A stretch of 41,802 bases of DNA, from NCBI RefSeq assembly GCF_001945395.1, contig NZ_MSXV01000047.1, positions 15,147 to 56,948 on the forward strand, read 5' to 3'. The notes beneath the pieces were generated by a model. The model saw only the letters and a program-made list of their open reading frames with translations, did not search any database and was not told where the DNA came from. Origin of the DNA: Pseudomonas sp. PA15(2017). GTDB lineage: Bacteria; Pseudomonadota; Gammaproteobacteria; Pseudomonadales; Pseudomonadaceae. The translations under genes were made by a program, and so were the position numbers. This document shows positions 6,692 to 16,276 of this stretch, one piece after another. Each line of letters begins with the position of its first letter. Within the stretch, counting starts at the first letter, position 1.

Positions 6692-7866
6692 AACGCCAGA
6701 CCCTGTTGCTGCTGGCGATCATCCTGCTCGGCCTGAACCTGCGCCCGGTGCTGGCAGCAGTGGGGCCGCTGCTCGACCGCATTCAGCTGGACACGCACCT
6801 GGGGCATGTGGGCGCCAGCCTGCTGACCAGCCTGCCGATCGTGATCATGGGCCTCGGCGCCCTGGCTGCGACATTTCTGCGCGGACGGTTCGGCGAGCGA
6901 CGCGGCATCCTGCTCGGCACCCTGCTGATCGCACTCGCCTGCCTGGCCCGCGGCCTGCTGCCGAGCGCCACGCCATTGCTGGTCAGTGCCTTGCTGGCCG
7001 GCGCCGGCATCGCCTTCGTACAGGCGTTGCTGCCAGGCTTGATCAAGGCGCGTTTCAGTCAGGACGCTGGCCGGCTGATCGGTTTCTACAGCTGCGCGAT
7101 CATGGGCGGCGCGGCTTTTGGTGCCGCGCTGACGCCCTGGCTGGCGCAGTGGCTGGGCTGGGCCTGGGCACTGGCGGCCTGGGCAGTACCGGCCATCGTC
7201 GCCTGCCTGGTGTGGAAGCATGCGGCCCCGGCGGATGAGCCAACCGCGACCAGCTCGGCGGCATCGCTCAACCCCTGGCGCTCGCCACGTGCCTGGTTGC
7301 TGATGGCGTTCTTCGGGGTTGGTACCGCGGGTTATACGCTGGTGCTGGCGTGGCTGCCGCCCTACTACACATCGCTGGGCTGGAGCGCCGAGTCCAGTGG
7401 CCTGCTGCTGGCCGCCCTGACGCTCTGCGAAGTGGCAGCTGGCCTGCTGGCGTCGAGCCTGCTGGCGCGCTGCCCGGATCGCCGGGTGCTGCTGGGTTTC
7501 GTGCTGGTGTGCCTGCTGCTCGGGCTGATCGCCCTGGTGGTCGCACCCTTGGCGCTGGTGGTACCGATCTGCGTGCTGATCGGCATCGGAATCGGCGCGC
7601 TATTTCCGCTGTCGCTGGTGGTCGCCCAGGACCATCTCGACGACCCACGCCAGACCGGTGACCTGCTGGCCTTCGTACAGGGTGGCGGTTACCTGATCGC
7701 CGCCACCTCACCGCTGCTCGCCGGCCTGCTGCGCCAGTACACCCACGACCTGCGCCTGAGCTGGCTGATGATGGCCGCCGCCAGCCTGGGGCTGATGCTC
7801 ATGGCCGCGCGCTTCAAACCGGGTAGCGGGCATTTTCGCACCCGCCTCAGCACGAACGGGGCATAG
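6688..7866 (+). CDS. MFS transporter, CynX/NimT-like
   Basis: A 392-residue protein with about 12 membrane segments. The opening LLLAIILLGLNLRPVLAAVGPLL is the signature N-terminus of the cyanate/nitroimidazole (CynX, NimT/YeaN) branch of the MFS, in which LNLRP is strongly conserved. No cyanase gene is adjacent, so a cyanate role is not supported. It overlaps the preceding EamA gene by four bases and shares the MarR-controlled transcript. A pair of unlike exporters in one operon under MarR suggests removal of one class of toxic compound. It converges on selU, with a 74-base repeat between. Confidence 0.85.
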   Translation: MKRQTLLLLAIILLGLNLRPVLAAVGPLLDRIQLDTHLGHVGASLLTSLPIVIMGLGALAATFLRGRFGERRGILLGTLLIALACLARGLLPSATPLLVSALLAGAGIAFVQALLPGLIKARFSQDAGRLIGFYSCAIMGGAAFGAALTPWLAQWLGWAWALAAWAVPAIVACLVWKHAAPADEPTATSSAASLNPWRSPRAWLLMAFFGVGTAGYTLVLAWLPPYYTSLGWSAESSGLLLAALTLCEVAAGLLASSLLARCPDRRVLLGFVLVCLLLGLIALVVAPLALVVPICVLIGIGIGALFPLSLVVAQDHLDDPRQTGDLLAFVQGGGYLIAATSPLLAGLLRQYTHDLRLSWLMMAAASLGLMLMAARFKPGSGHFRTRLSTNGA

Positions 7867-7878
7867 GGCGGACTCAGG

Positions 7879-7952
7879 AGCGCCAGCGAACAGTCCGCCG
7901 TTACGGCGCAAGGCGTATTGCTCCGCGAACGGAATGCCGCCCAGTGCGCCCT
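7879..7952. repeat. 74-base intergenic repeat, copy B
   Basis: Same length and clearly the same sequence family as 1277-1350. It lies between the convergent MFS and selU genes. Its ends and middle are conserved while the stretch around positions 22-38 differs, as expected of a short dispersed element that may fold into a stem. Confidence 0.7.
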
Positions 7953-7966
7953 ACGTGGCGGCGGGG

Positions 7967-9058
7967 TTAATGCGCTTCGCGCAGGTAGGCGACCACAGCA
8001 GCCTCGTCGCCGGCGAAGACGATGCGTTCGGCCTTGCTGTCGCGCTGGTAGGCGTACATGGGGTCGTAGTATTCGCGCAGCAGCCCAACGATCCAGTCGC
8101 GGTGGAAGTCCACGGCACCGCTACGCTGCTGGGCGCCGAGGGCATCGACCATGATCGCCCGCAGGCGCTGGTGGCGTTCGCCGCCCAGGCGCTTGTGGAT
8201 GTTGTCCAGGCTCTGCAGCAGCCGTGCGGCGAACAGGTCGAAGCCGCGCGCCTCACCGTTTACGGTGATGAACTCGGCACAGAGGTCAATCACGTAGTCA
8301 CGCAGGATGCGCTCCACCCGCCCGTCGAAGCTGTCTTCCAGCCACACCAGCGGGTAACCCTGCATGCCCAGGTGCAACGACAGCGGCACGTTGCAACTGC
8401 CGACGATGCGCCCTTCGTCTTCGATCACGAAGCGCTCGATACCCGCCGCCCGCTTGCGCAGGATGTCCACGGCCAGGGCGTTTTCGAAATCGATCTGTGC
8501 CGGCTGCCCGGTGGCGCGTTTGCCGAAGCTGGAACCACGGTGGTTGGCGTGGCCTTCCAGGTCCAGGCCATCGGGCAACTGTGCCAGCACGTCGGTCTTG
8601 CCGGTGCCGGTCATGCCACCGACTACCGCGAAGCGGCACTGCGCCACGGCTTCTTCGAGGGTGTCGAGCAGGAAGGTGCGCATCGCCTTGTAGCCGCCGG
8701 TGATACGCGGGTAGTCGATGCCCGCCTCGCGCAGCCACTGCTGAACGATCTGCGAGCGCAGGCCGCCGCGAAAGCAGTACAGGTAGCCATTCGGGTTGGC
8801 GCGGGCGAACGCCGCCCAGGCCGCGACGCGTTCGGCCTTGATGTCGCCGCCGACCAGTTGGTGGCCGAGTTTGATGGCAGCATCCTGGCCGTGCTGCTTA
8901 TAGCAGGTGCCGACCTTCTGGCGCTCCAGGTCGGTCATCAGCGGCAAGTTGGCCACGCCAGGAAACGCGCCCTTGGCGAACTCCACCGGTGCGCGGGTAT
9001 CCATCATCGGGACGCCATCGAGGAAAATCGTTCGAAAATCGCGGGCATCGTCGCGCAT
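7967..9058 (-). CDS. selU: tRNA 2-selenouridine synthase (MnmH/SelU/YbbB)
   Basis: The enzyme replaces sulfur by selenium at the wobble 2-thiouridine of certain tRNAs, through a geranylated intermediate, using selenophosphate. The 363 residues match the usual length (E. coli 364). An N-terminal rhodanese domain carries the catalytic Cys95 in YCFRGGLRS, and a C-terminal P-loop domain shows GGMTGTGKT (147-155). Its ATG shares one base with the selD stop (TGATG), so it is translationally coupled to the gene that makes its selenium donor. No selenocysteine-insertion genes (selA, selB) are in view; selenium use here may be tRNA-only or those genes may lie elsewhere. Confidence 0.95.
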   Translation of the reverse strand: MRDDARDFRTIFLDGVPMMDTRAPVEFAKGAFPGVANLPLMTDLERQKVGTCYKQHGQDAAIKLGHQLVGGDIKAERVAAWAAFARANPNGYLYCFRGGLRSQIVQQWLREAGIDYPRITGGYKAMRTFLLDTLEEAVAQCRFAVVGGMTGTGKTDVLAQLPDGLDLEGHANHRGSSFGKRATGQPAQIDFENALAVDILRKRAAGIERFVIEDEGRIVGSCNVPLSLHLGMQGYPLVWLEDSFDGRVERILRDYVIDLCAEFITVNGEARGFDLFAARLLQSLDNIHKRLGGERHQRLRAIMVDALGAQQRSGAVDFHRDWIVGLLREYYDPMYAYQRDSKAERIVFAGDEAAVVAYLREAH

Positions 9059-10092
9059 CAGAACACCTCGACGGCGTGACGCTGTCGCTCCACCAACACG
9101 CCAATCGGCGCCAGGTGCAGGCCCAGCTCGGCCGCCACGGCAAGGAATTCGGCCTCACCCGCTTCGCTGACGGCGATCAGCAAGCCGCCGCTGGTCTGTG
9201 GGTCGCAGAGCAGGTCACGCTGGCTGTCGCTCAGGGCGGCGATGCGCTCGCCGTAGCTGTCGAAGTTGCGCAGCGTGCCGCCGGGCACGCAGCCTTCGGC
9301 CAGGTAATGATCGACGCCTGGCAGGCGCGGCACCGCGGCGTAGTCCAGGCGTGCGGTGAGGCTGGCGCCGTCGGCCATTTCCACCAGGTGGCCGAGCAGG
9401 CCGAAACCGGTGACGTCGGTCATGGCGTTGACGCCGGCTAGCTTGCCGAAGCGGCTGCCGGGCTTGTTCAGGGTGCACATCCAGTCGCGGGCCAGGCCTA
9501 CGTCCTCGGCGCGCAGCTTGGCCTTCTTCTCGGCCGTGGTGAGGATGCCGATGCCCAGGGGTTTGGTCAGGTACAGCGTGTCGCCGGCCTGGGCGGTGTC
9601 GTTGCGCTTCATGTGCTGCTTGCTCACCACGCCGGTCACCGCCAGACCAAAGATCGGCTCGGGGGCGTCGATGGAATGCCCGCCGGCCAGCGGAATGCCG
9701 GCGGCATCGCACACCGCGCGGCCGCCACGGATCACCTCGCGGGCGACCTCTGGCGGCAGCAGGTTGACCGGCCAGCCGAGAATGGCGATAGCCATCAGCG
9801 GGTCGCCACCCATGGCGTAGATGTCGCTGATCGCATTGGTGGCGGCGATGCGGCCGAAATCGAACGGGTCGTCGACGATGGGCATGAAGAAGTCGGTGGT
9901 CGACACCACGCCGCGTTCTTCATCGAGGGCGTAGACCGCGGCGTCGTCGCGCGAGGCATTGCCGACCCACAGCTTGGGGTCCAGATTCTGAGCACCACTG
10001 CCCGCGAGGATCACCTCCAGCACCTTGGGGGAAATCTTGCAGCCGCAGCCGGCTCCGTGGCTGTACTGGGTCAGGCGGATCGGCTCACTCAT
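9058..10092 (-). CDS. selD: Selenophosphate synthetase (selenide, water dikinase)
   Basis: SelD makes selenophosphate from selenide and ATP, releasing AMP and phosphate. The 344-residue protein has the family opening [12 protein letters not shown], with the catalytic Cys16 and Lys19 equivalent to Cys17 and Lys20 of E. coli, followed by AIRS-type N- and C-terminal domains (metal-binding Asp residues in the DDAAVY and [10 protein letters not shown] regions). The residue is Cys, not selenocysteine. The gene is the first of a selD-selU pair and diverges from the Nramp-like gene with 193 bases between; no clear operator was found there. Confidence 0.96.
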   Translation of the reverse strand: MSEPIRLTQYSHGAGCGCKISPKVLEVILAGSGAQNLDPKLWVGNASRDDAAVYALDEERGVVSTTDFFMPIVDDPFDFGRIAATNAISDIYAMGGDPLMAIAILGWPVNLLPPEVAREVIRGGRAVCDAAGIPLAGGHSIDAPEPIFGLAVTGVVSKQHMKRNDTAQAGDTLYLTKPLGIGILTTAEKKAKLRAEDVGLARDWMCTLNKPGSRFGKLAGVNAMTDVTGFGLLGHLVEMADGASLTARLDYAAVPRLPGVDHYLAEGCVPGGTLRNFDSYGERIAALSDSQRDLLCDPQTSGGLLIAVSEAGEAEFLAVAAELGLHLAPIGVLVERQRHAVEVF

Positions 10093-10285
10093 GGCAACGC
10101 TCTCGTCAACGGGGAAACAGGCGGCGGATTCTACCAGCCCCCGCGCGCCCTCGCAGAAGCGAGCAGCCCTGGCGCGCTCGCGCGCATGACCTGCAACACT
10201 TTTCCCTCCCCACTGCTGTGCAAAACGTTTCAGGGCCTATCTAAGCTCCATGCAAATGCCCTAGCGGCGCCCACAGGATGATGCC

Positions 10286-11587
10286 ATGAACGACAATAAC
10301 GAGACGCGCTCACCTTCGATGGAAGAACCCACCCAGTCCGCCCCACCGAGCAGCACGGCGGCGCGCTGGAAGCTCATCGGCCCGGGCATCGTGGTCGCGG
10401 TCACCGGGGTCGGCGCTGGCGATCTGGTGGCGACCCTGATCGCCGGCTCGCGCTTCGGTTATGCCCTGCTCTGGGCCGCGGTGGTGGGCTGCATCGTCAA
10501 GATCGCCCTGGCCGAGGGCTCGGCGCGCTATCACCTGGCGACCGGCTCGACGATTCTCGAAGGCTGGCGCTCGCTGGGCAAATGGACGTACTGGTATTTC
10601 GGTATCTACATCGTGGTCTGGGGCTTCGTTTATGGCGGCACGGCGATGAGCGCCACGGCATTGCCGCTGGCTGCGCTGTTCCCGGACGTGATGCCGTTCT
10701 GGATGTGGGGCGCCCTGTCGGGGATCGCCGGCGCGGTGTTCGTGCTGTTCAACCGCTACAGCGCCTTCGAGACGGTCATGAAGCTGTTCATCGGCATCAT
10801 GTTCGTGGTGGTCGTCGGCCTCGCCATTCTGGTCATGCCCAACCTCGGCCAGGCAGTGACCGGCCTGGTACCGACTATTCCCGAAGGCTCGGCGATCTAC
10901 ACGCTGGGCCTTATCGGCGGCGTTGGCGGCACCATCACCATGGCCTCCTACGGCTACTGGGTGCAGGCCAAGGGTTGGCGCACCCCGGCTTGGATGGGCA
11001 TGATGCGCCTGGACAACCGGGTGGCCTACATCGCCACCGGCATCTTCGTGATTTCGATGCTGATCGTCGGCGCCGAACTGCTCTATACAGCTCAAGTCAC
11101 CCTGGCAGGTGGTGACCGCGGCCTGCTCGACCTCGATGAAATCCTGCGCGAGCGCTTCGGCAGCGTGGTGTCCACCCTGTTCCTGATCGGCTTCGCGGCG
11201 ACCACTTTCTCGTCGATCCTCGGTGTCTGGCACGGCGTGTCGCTGTTGTTCGCCGACTTCGTGCGCCAGGTGCAGGGCGGCGAGCAGGCCAAGGGCGCGC
11301 GGCAGGACCTGGAAAAAACCCCGGCCTTCCGCTTCTACGTGCTCTGGCTGACCTTCCCGCCGATGTTGCTGCTCACCCTGGGTCGGCCCTTCGGCCTGGT
11401 GATCGCTTACGGCGCCTTCGGTGCGTTCTTCATGCCGTTCCTGGCGCTCACGCTGATCTGGCTGCTCAATTCGCAACGGGTGCCGGCAGAGTGGCGCTCG
11501 GGTTGGCTGTCCAACGGCCTGCTGGGAATTGCCGCGGCGCTTTTCGTGGTGCTCTGCCTGAACGAGTTGGCCCGCCTGATCGGCTAG
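10286..11587 (+). CDS. Nramp-family-like transporter with altered metal-site motifs
   Basis: A 433-residue protein with 11 predicted membrane segments and the overall Nramp (SLC11) pattern, beginning GPGIVVAVTGVGAGDL and later GGVGGTITMASYGYW. The canonical metal-binding motifs are changed: DPGN of helix 1 is replaced by a Gly-Ala-Gly-Asp stretch (43-46) and MPH of helix 6 by Met219-Ala-Ser. Met219 and an Asp remain, so some ion binding is possible, but Mn/Fe uptake should not be assumed. The first 25 residues are polar and disordered. It starts at ATG 10286 behind AGGA (10274-10277). It lies between selD and a probable selenium ABC transporter, which may be chance. Confidence 0.82.
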   Translation: MNDNNETRSPSMEEPTQSAPPSSTAARWKLIGPGIVVAVTGVGAGDLVATLIAGSRFGYALLWAAVVGCIVKIALAEGSARYHLATGSTILEGWRSLGKWTYWYFGIYIVVWGFVYGGTAMSATALPLAALFPDVMPFWMWGALSGIAGAVFVLFNRYSAFETVMKLFIGIMFVVVVGLAILVMPNLGQAVTGLVPTIPEGSAIYTLGLIGGVGGTITMASYGYWVQAKGWRTPAWMGMMRLDNRVAYIATGIFVISMLIVGAELLYTAQVTLAGGDRGLLDLDEILRERFGSVVSTLFLIGFAATTFSSILGVWHGVSLLFADFVRQVQGGEQAKGARQDLEKTPAFRFYVLWLTFPPMLLLTLGRPFGLVIAYGAFGAFFMPFLALTLIWLLNSQRVPAEWRSGWLSNGLLGIAAALFVVLCLNELARLIG

Positions 11588-11600
11588 GCCCACACCAACC

Positions 11601-11620
11601 CCCGCGGCGCTCGCCGCGGG
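11601..11620. terminator. GC-rich hairpin after the Nramp-like gene
   Basis: A perfect nine-base stem CCCGCGGCG/CGCCGCGGG with a two-base centre lies 14 bases after the stop codon. There is no following T run, so it may pause or protect a transcript end rather than act as a full intrinsic terminator. Confidence 0.5.
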
Positions 11621-11750
11621 CGGCGACTGCCCCTATACTTGCGCCGCCCGTGCCGCGCACCAGCCGCCCAGCCACGCCTGAGCAGCACTGCATCCGCCCG
11701 TACGCCGCACACATCCTCTCGTTTTTTCCGCTATTGAACCGGAGAACTCC

Positions 11751-12602
11751 ATGCTCAAGCGCACCCTGTCGCTGGTCGCCGGCCTTGCCCTGTCCGCCGC
11801 TGCCCTCACCGCCCATGCCGCCGAAACCCTGCGCGTCTCGGCCATCCCGGATGAAGCGCCCACTGAGCTTCTGCGCAAGTTCAAGCCTCTGGGCGCCTAC
11901 CTGGAGCAGCAACTGGGCATGAAGGTCGAGTTCGTACCGGTCGCCGACTACCCGGCAGTGGTCGAGGCGCTGGCCACCGATCGCCTGGACATGGCCTGGC
12001 TGGGTGGCTTCACCTTCGTGCAGGTAAACCTGAAGACCGGCAACGCGGTGCCCCTGGTACAGCGTGAGCAGGACGCGGCCTTCACCAGCACGTTCATCAG
12101 CGCCGACCCGCAGGTCAAATCGCTCAAGGACCTGAAAGGCAAGACCTTCGCCTTCGGCTCGATTTCCTCCACCTCCGGCAGCCTGATGCCGCGCTACTTC
12201 ATGCTGCAGGACGGCATCAAGCCGGAAAGCTACTTCAGCCGCGTCGCCTACTCCGGCGCCCACGACGCCACCGCCGCCTGGGTGCAGGCCGGCAAGGTCG
12301 ATGCCGGGGTACTGAACTCCAGCGTGTGGGACAAACTGGTCAAGAGCGGCAAGGTCGATACCGCCAAGGTCAAGGTCTTCGCCACCACGCCGACCTACTT
12401 CGATTACAACTGGACCGTGCGCGGCACCCTCGACCCGGCGCTGGCCGAGAAGATCAAGCAGGCCTTCCTGGCCCTCGACCCGGCCAACCCGGAGCACAAG
12501 GCGATTCTCGACCTGCAGGCGGCCAGCCGCTTCATCGAGACCAAGCCTGAGAACTACAAGGGCATCGAAGAGGCTGCCCGCGCTGCCGATCTGCTCAAAT
12601 GA
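11751..12602 (+). CDS. PhnD-type periplasmic binding protein, putative selenate ABC transporter
   Basis: A 283-residue secreted protein with a signal peptide ([20 protein letters not shown], cleavage probably after AHA at 21-23). The mature part is a PhnD/PtxB-type type 2 periplasmic binding fold, with [32 protein letters not shown] and the Ser-rich ligand loop [16 protein letters not shown] near 138-153. From memory, protein family databases describe a branch of this family as putative selenate ABC transporter binding proteins because it tracks with selD. Here selD and selU lie less than 3 kb away, which agrees, though phosphonate or phosphite remain alternatives. The stop overlaps the next gene by four bases (ATGA). 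Confidence 0.85.
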   Translation: MLKRTLSLVAGLALSAAALTAHAAETLRVSAIPDEAPTELLRKFKPLGAYLEQQLGMKVEFVPVADYPAVVEALATDRLDMAWLGGFTFVQVNLKTGNAVPLVQREQDAAFTSTFISADPQVKSLKDLKGKTFAFGSISSTSGSLMPRYFMLQDGIKPESYFSRVAYSGAHDATAAWVQAGKVDAGVLNSSVWDKLVKSGKVDTAKVKVFATTPTYFDYNWTVRGTLDPALAEKIKQAFLALDPANPEHKAILDLQAASRFIETKPENYKGIEEAARAADLLK

Positions 12603-13396
12603 GCCTGCGCCTGACCGCCGTCGGGCTCAGGCACGGCAATGGCGTGCAGGCGCTGCAGGGCATCGACCTGCAGATCGAACAGGGTGAGCGGGTGGCGATC
12701 ATCGGCCCGTCCGGGGCCGGCAAGTCCAGCCTGCTCAACCTGCTGGCCACCGCCCTGGCGCCCAGCGCGGGTGAGCTGCAGGTGTTGGGCGAACGCCCGT
12801 GGCAGCTTTCCAGCCGCCAGCGCCAACGCCTGCGCACGCACATCGGTCTGATCCATCAGGCGCCGCCTCTGCCCCTGCGCCAGCGGGTGGTCACCGCCGT
12901 GCTGGCCGGGCGCCTGGGCCAGTGGAGCCTGGCCAGGAGCCTGGTCAACCTGCTGTATCCGCTGGACATCCCCGGTGCGCGAGCGCAGTTGCACAAGCTC
13001 GACCTCGGCGACAAGCTGTTCGCCCGCTGCGGCCAGCTCTCCGGTGGCCAGCTGCAGCGTGTCGGCATCGCCCGGGCCCTGTATCAGGGCCCACGATTGC
13101 TGCTCGCCGATGAGCCGGTCTCGGCCATGGACCCGCGCCTGGCCGATCACACCCTGTCGCTGCTGGTCGGTCATGCCGAAGCCGGCGGCGTGACCCTGGT
13201 CGCCAGCCTGCACACCGTGGAGCTGGCCCTGGCGCATTTTCCACGCATCGTCGGCGTGCGTGACGGGCGCATCGCCTTCGACCTGCCGGCCAGCGAAGTC
13301 GACGCCGAGCGCCTGCAGGCGCTGTATGCCAACGAACAGCTGAGCCCCGCCTGCGTTGACGGGCCTGCGCCGGGGGCCTGGGCGGCGCGATGCTGA
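12599..13396 (+). CDS. PhnC-like ABC transporter ATP-binding protein
   Basis: The ATPase of the importer begun at 11751. Its 265 residues include the Walker A (GPSGAGKSS, 36-44), Q-loop region ([15 protein letters not shown]), signature [15 protein letters not shown] (about 147-161) and Walker B ([13 protein letters not shown], about 166-178), followed by the switch His in [10 protein letters not shown]. It couples ATP use to uptake through the two permeases encoded next. The start overlaps the binding-protein stop by four bases and its end overlaps the first permease by seven bases, so all four genes form one operon. Confidence 0.92.
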   Translation: MSLRLTAVGLRHGNGVQALQGIDLQIEQGERVAIIGPSGAGKSSLLNLLATALAPSAGELQVLGERPWQLSSRQRQRLRTHIGLIHQAPPLPLRQRVVTAVLAGRLGQWSLARSLVNLLYPLDIPGARAQLHKLDLGDKLFARCGQLSGGQLQRVGIARALYQGPRLLLADEPVSAMDPRLADHTLSLLVGHAEAGGVTLVASLHTVELALAHFPRIVGVRDGRIAFDLPASEVDAERLQALYANEQLSPACVDGPAPGAWAARC

Positions 13397-14217
13397 AACG
13401 CGATTACCGCGACCCAGCAGCCCTGCCGCGTCTGGTCCTCGCGCTGCTGGCCATCGCCCTGCTGTGGCCGGGCATGCGCCTGGCCGAGCTGGATCTGGGC
13501 GTGTTGCTGCACCCGGACAGCGCGCAATCCATGGGCAGTTTCCTCAAGGATTTCTGGCCACCGGCCCACAGCGGCGAATTCCTCGCCCTGCTTGTCGATG
13601 CCACCCTGCAGACCCTGGCCATCGCCACCGCTGGCATGGCCCTGGCGCTGCTGCTGGCGGTGCCGGCAAGCCTGCTGGCCAGCCGCGCGCTGTCGCTCTC
13701 GGCAGCCTCGCGTGGCGGCCAGCCGAGTGTGCTGGGCCGGTGGCTGCGCTGGCCGGTGCGCGGCGCGCTGATCGTGTTGCGCAGCGTGCCGGAAATCGTC
13801 TGGGCCCTGCTGTTCGTGCGCGCCGTGGGCCTGGGTCCGACCGCCGGGGTGCTGGCCATCGCCATCACGTACGCGGGCATGCTCGGCAAGGTCTACGCGG
13901 AAATCTTCGAGTCGGTGGACCAACGCCCGGTACACGCCCTGCTGCAGAGCGGCAGCGGTCGCCTGGCCGCCTTCGCCTACGGCGTGCTGCCGGCCGCCGC
14001 GGCGGAGCTGACTTCCTACACGGTGTACCGCTGGGAATGCGCGGTGCGCGCCTCGGTAGTGATGGGCTTCGTCGGCGCCGGCGGCCTGGGCCAGCAGATC
14101 GACCTGTCGATGCGCATGTTCGCTGGCGCCGAAGTGGCCAGCATGCTGCTGACCTTTCTGGTGCTGGTGCTGCTGGCCGATCAGTTGAGCCGGCTGCTGC
14201 GTGCGAGGTTCACATGA
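13390..14217 (+). CDS. PhnE-like ABC transporter permease, first
   Basis: A 275-residue inner-membrane protein with about six membrane segments and the cytoplasmic EAA-type coupling loop ending in [16 protein letters not shown] near residues 222-237, as in phosphonate/phosphite permeases. It pairs with the similar but distinct permease that follows, presumably as a heterodimer. The start at 13390 lies inside the ATPase gene (seven-base overlap) and the stop overlaps the next start (ATGA), which fixes both ends well. Confidence 0.9.
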   Translation: MLKRDYRDPAALPRLVLALLAIALLWPGMRLAELDLGVLLHPDSAQSMGSFLKDFWPPAHSGEFLALLVDATLQTLAIATAGMALALLLAVPASLLASRALSLSAASRGGQPSVLGRWLRWPVRGALIVLRSVPEIVWALLFVRAVGLGPTAGVLAIAITYAGMLGKVYAEIFESVDQRPVHALLQSGSGRLAAFAYGVLPAAAAELTSYTVYRWECAVRASVVMGFVGAGGLGQQIDLSMRMFAGAEVASMLLTFLVLVLLADQLSRLLRARFT

Positions 14218-14981
14218 GGCGCATTGGCAATCTGCTACTGGTGCTGGGCATCGCCGCGGCGGTGATCGGCTCCTTCGCCTACCTGGGCCTGGATCTGGCC
14301 GGCCTGTTCGGCGCCGACAGCCTGGGGCAGATGGGCAGTTATGCCGCGCGCTTTCTCAACCCGGACTTCAGCGCCGGCCACCTGCAGGCCACCGCCCATG
14401 GCGCTCTGGAAACCCTGGCCATGTCGGCCGTGGGCACGCTGCTCGCTGCCCTGCTCGGCCTGCTGCTGGCGCTGCCTGCGGCCGGTCGCCCGGGTGCCCT
14501 CGCCCAGGCTGCCACGCCGCTGCTGCTCAATGCCCTGCGCGCCATTCCCGAACTGGTGTGGGCGGTGCTCATGGTGCTGGCTGCCGGGTTGGGACCCAAT
14601 GCGGGCACCCTGGCGTTGGCACTGCACACCGCTGGGGTGCTGGGCCGGCTGTTCGCCGAGGCCCTGGAGAACACCCCGCCGCAGCCGGCAGACGCCATTC
14701 GTCTGCAAGGCGGCGGCGCCTGGGCCGCGTTCTGCTACGGCACCCTGCCGGCGCTGTGGCCGCAGTTACTGGCCTACAGCCTGTACCGCTGGGAGAACAA
14801 CATCCGCATGGCGGCGATCATGGGCTTCGTCGGCGCCGGCGGCCTGGGGCAGATGCTTTACGTGAGCCTGAGCCTGTTCCAGGAAGCCCAGGCCGCCACG
14901 GTGATCCTCGCCATGTTGCTGCTGGTGTTGGCAGTGGATGCCCTCAGCGGCTGGGCACGCCAACGCTGGGTGCGTAATTAA
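14214..14981 (+). CDS. PhnE-like ABC transporter permease, second
   Basis: A 255-residue permease, homologous to its upstream neighbour over the shared pattern NALRAIPELVWAVLMVLAAGLGPN and the coupling loop [16 protein letters not shown]. About six membrane segments are evident. I start it at ATG 14214, which overlaps the previous stop, although the frame remains open further upstream. Two different permeases with one ATPase and one binding protein is also the arrangement of the phosphonate-type systems. It closes the operon; the DNA repair gene starts 66 bases later and may be read through. Confidence 0.9.
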   Translation: MRRIGNLLLVLGIAAAVIGSFAYLGLDLAGLFGADSLGQMGSYAARFLNPDFSAGHLQATAHGALETLAMSAVGTLLAALLGLLLALPAAGRPGALAQAATPLLLNALRAIPELVWAVLMVLAAGLGPNAGTLALALHTAGVLGRLFAEALENTPPQPADAIRLQGGGAWAAFCYGTLPALWPQLLAYSLYRWENNIRMAAIMGFVGAGGLGQMLYVSLSLFQEAQAATVILAMLLLVLAVDALSGWARQRWVRN

Positions 14982-15047
14982 TCCGGGAGCGCCGGGGCAC
15001 TGACCACGGTCTGAAATTCCCTGCACCATTGATTCCGAGACTTGCCC

Positions 15048-16073
15048 ATGTCCACACCCCGCATTGGCTTCGCCTGCCAGTACCGCCACCCCGACCGCAA
15101 CCTTTCGGCCGGCGAGCTGAAAACCATCGAGGCGGCCTTCAACCCGCGCACCACTACCCTGCGCTGGATGGACAGCGTTGCGCCGGGCGTGGCCCATGAG
15201 AGGCTCACGGAGATCGTCGAGCACAACCTGCTGGCCCAGTTACGGTTGCTCGCCTATGTGGTCACCCTGCCCGAGCCGCTGCAAATGCTGCGCCTGAGCA
15301 GCGATTTGCTGCCGTTCTACAGCCACCCGAAAGTCGCCGCGTTCTACCAGCGCCCCGAGATGCAGCAGCGTCTGCTCGAGGGCTTCGCGGCGATTGGCGA
15401 AATGGCCCGCGCGGCCGACATTCGCCTGTCCATGCACCCGGGCCAGTACTGCGTGCTGGGCTCGGACCGCCCCGACGTGGTGGAGAACAGCCTCGCCGAG
15501 TTCGAATACCACGCCGACATGATCCGTATGATGGGCTACGGCCGCACCTTCCAGGACTTCAAGTGCAACCTGCATATCGCCGGCAAGCTGGGCGGTGATG
15601 GCGTCCGCGCGGTGTGGCCGCGGCTATCCCATGAAGCACGGCAGTGCATTACCTTCGAAAACGACGAGAAGACCTACGGCGTCGATGCCTGCCTGGCACT
15701 GGCCGACCTCGCTCCCGTGGTGCTCGACGTGCACCACTGCTGGATCCACGAGGACGACTACATCGACCCGCACAGCGAACGCGTGACGCGGATCATCGAC
15801 AGTTGGCGCGGCGTACGCCCGACCATGCACCTCTCGCAACCCCAGGAGCGTTTGCAGGAGCTGGGGCTGAGTGCCGAGCAGAAGCTGGAAATGCCCGAGG
15901 TGCTGAAGGTCGTACCCAAACGTGAGCTGTATGGCCACAGCGCACGCATGTGGAACGAGTGGACGAACCGCTACGTGCTGCAGTTCCAGGACCGCTTCGA
16001 CATCATGTTCGAGTCCAAGGACAAGAACGTGGCGACCGTGGAGTTCTACGAGCGTTATCTGAAAAATGCCTGA
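15048..16073 (+). CDS. uvsE: UV damage endonuclease (UVDE family)
   Basis: This TIM-barrel enzyme nicks DNA 5' of UV photoproducts and abasic sites, an excision route independent of UvrABC. The 341-residue protein shows the conserved start RIGFACQY, the metal-binding MHPGQY (around 127-132), ITFENDEK (about 202-209) and VLDVHHCWIHEDDY (about 224-237), which provide the His, Glu and Asp ligands. I chose ATG 15048 over the TTG six bases earlier. A weak ribosome site suggests low expression. UvsE occurs in only some Pseudomonas, often ones exposed to light. A REP hairpin follows it. Confidence 0.92.
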   Translation: MSTPRIGFACQYRHPDRNLSAGELKTIEAAFNPRTTTLRWMDSVAPGVAHERLTEIVEHNLLAQLRLLAYVVTLPEPLQMLRLSSDLLPFYSHPKVAAFYQRPEMQQRLLEGFAAIGEMARAADIRLSMHPGQYCVLGSDRPDVVENSLAEFEYHADMIRMMGYGRTFQDFKCNLHIAGKLGGDGVRAVWPRLSHEARQCITFENDEKTYGVDACLALADLAPVVLDVHHCWIHEDDYIDPHSERVTRIIDSWRGVRPTMHLSQPQERLQELGLSAEQKLEMPEVLKVVPKRELYGHSARMWNEWTNRYVLQFQDRFDIMFESKDKNVATVEFYERYLKNA

Positions 16074-16104
16074 GGCGTCGATCGGCGTCGCATTGCTTAC
16101 GACC

Positions 16105-16182
16105 CATGGGAGCAGCAACGCATGGCCGGGCAACCTCGACAGCGAGGTGCGCCGGCCATTCGCCCCGGGTCGGGGCTCCCAC
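16105..16182. repeat. REP-like nested hairpin
   Basis: The outer arms GGGAGC (16108-16113) and GCTCCC (16175-16180) enclose the inner arms ATGGCCGG (16122-16129) and CCGGCCAT (16152-16159), with a further CCTCG/CGAGG stem in the centre. It lies between the convergent uvsE and efflux operons and could also end transcription. Confidence 0.65.
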
Positions 16183-16276
16183 TGGTAGGCAGCGGCTTAT
16201 CCGGTGCGGTCGGATCGATTCAGTTGCCAAGACGATCGCCCTGAGTATCGCCTCGCTCGAGCCGGCCTACGGCCGC

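Noticed and set aside
6688..7866. CynX-like gene taken as part of a cyanate operon
   Set aside because: No cyanase or carbonic anhydrase gene lies near; the family name alone does not set the substrate.
11466..12497. Long minus-strand frames opposite the PhnD-type and other genes (also opposite rapA, fadD1, fadD2 and the Nramp-like gene)
   Set aside because: High-GC coding DNA leaves the complementary frames open. The peptides are His/Gln/Gly-rich with no family motif, and the opposite strand has a well-supported gene.
13356..14981. One long 541-codon frame suggesting a fused permease
   Set aside because: The first part is an out-of-frame reading of the first permease gene. The second permease starts at the ATG overlapping the stop at 14215-14217.
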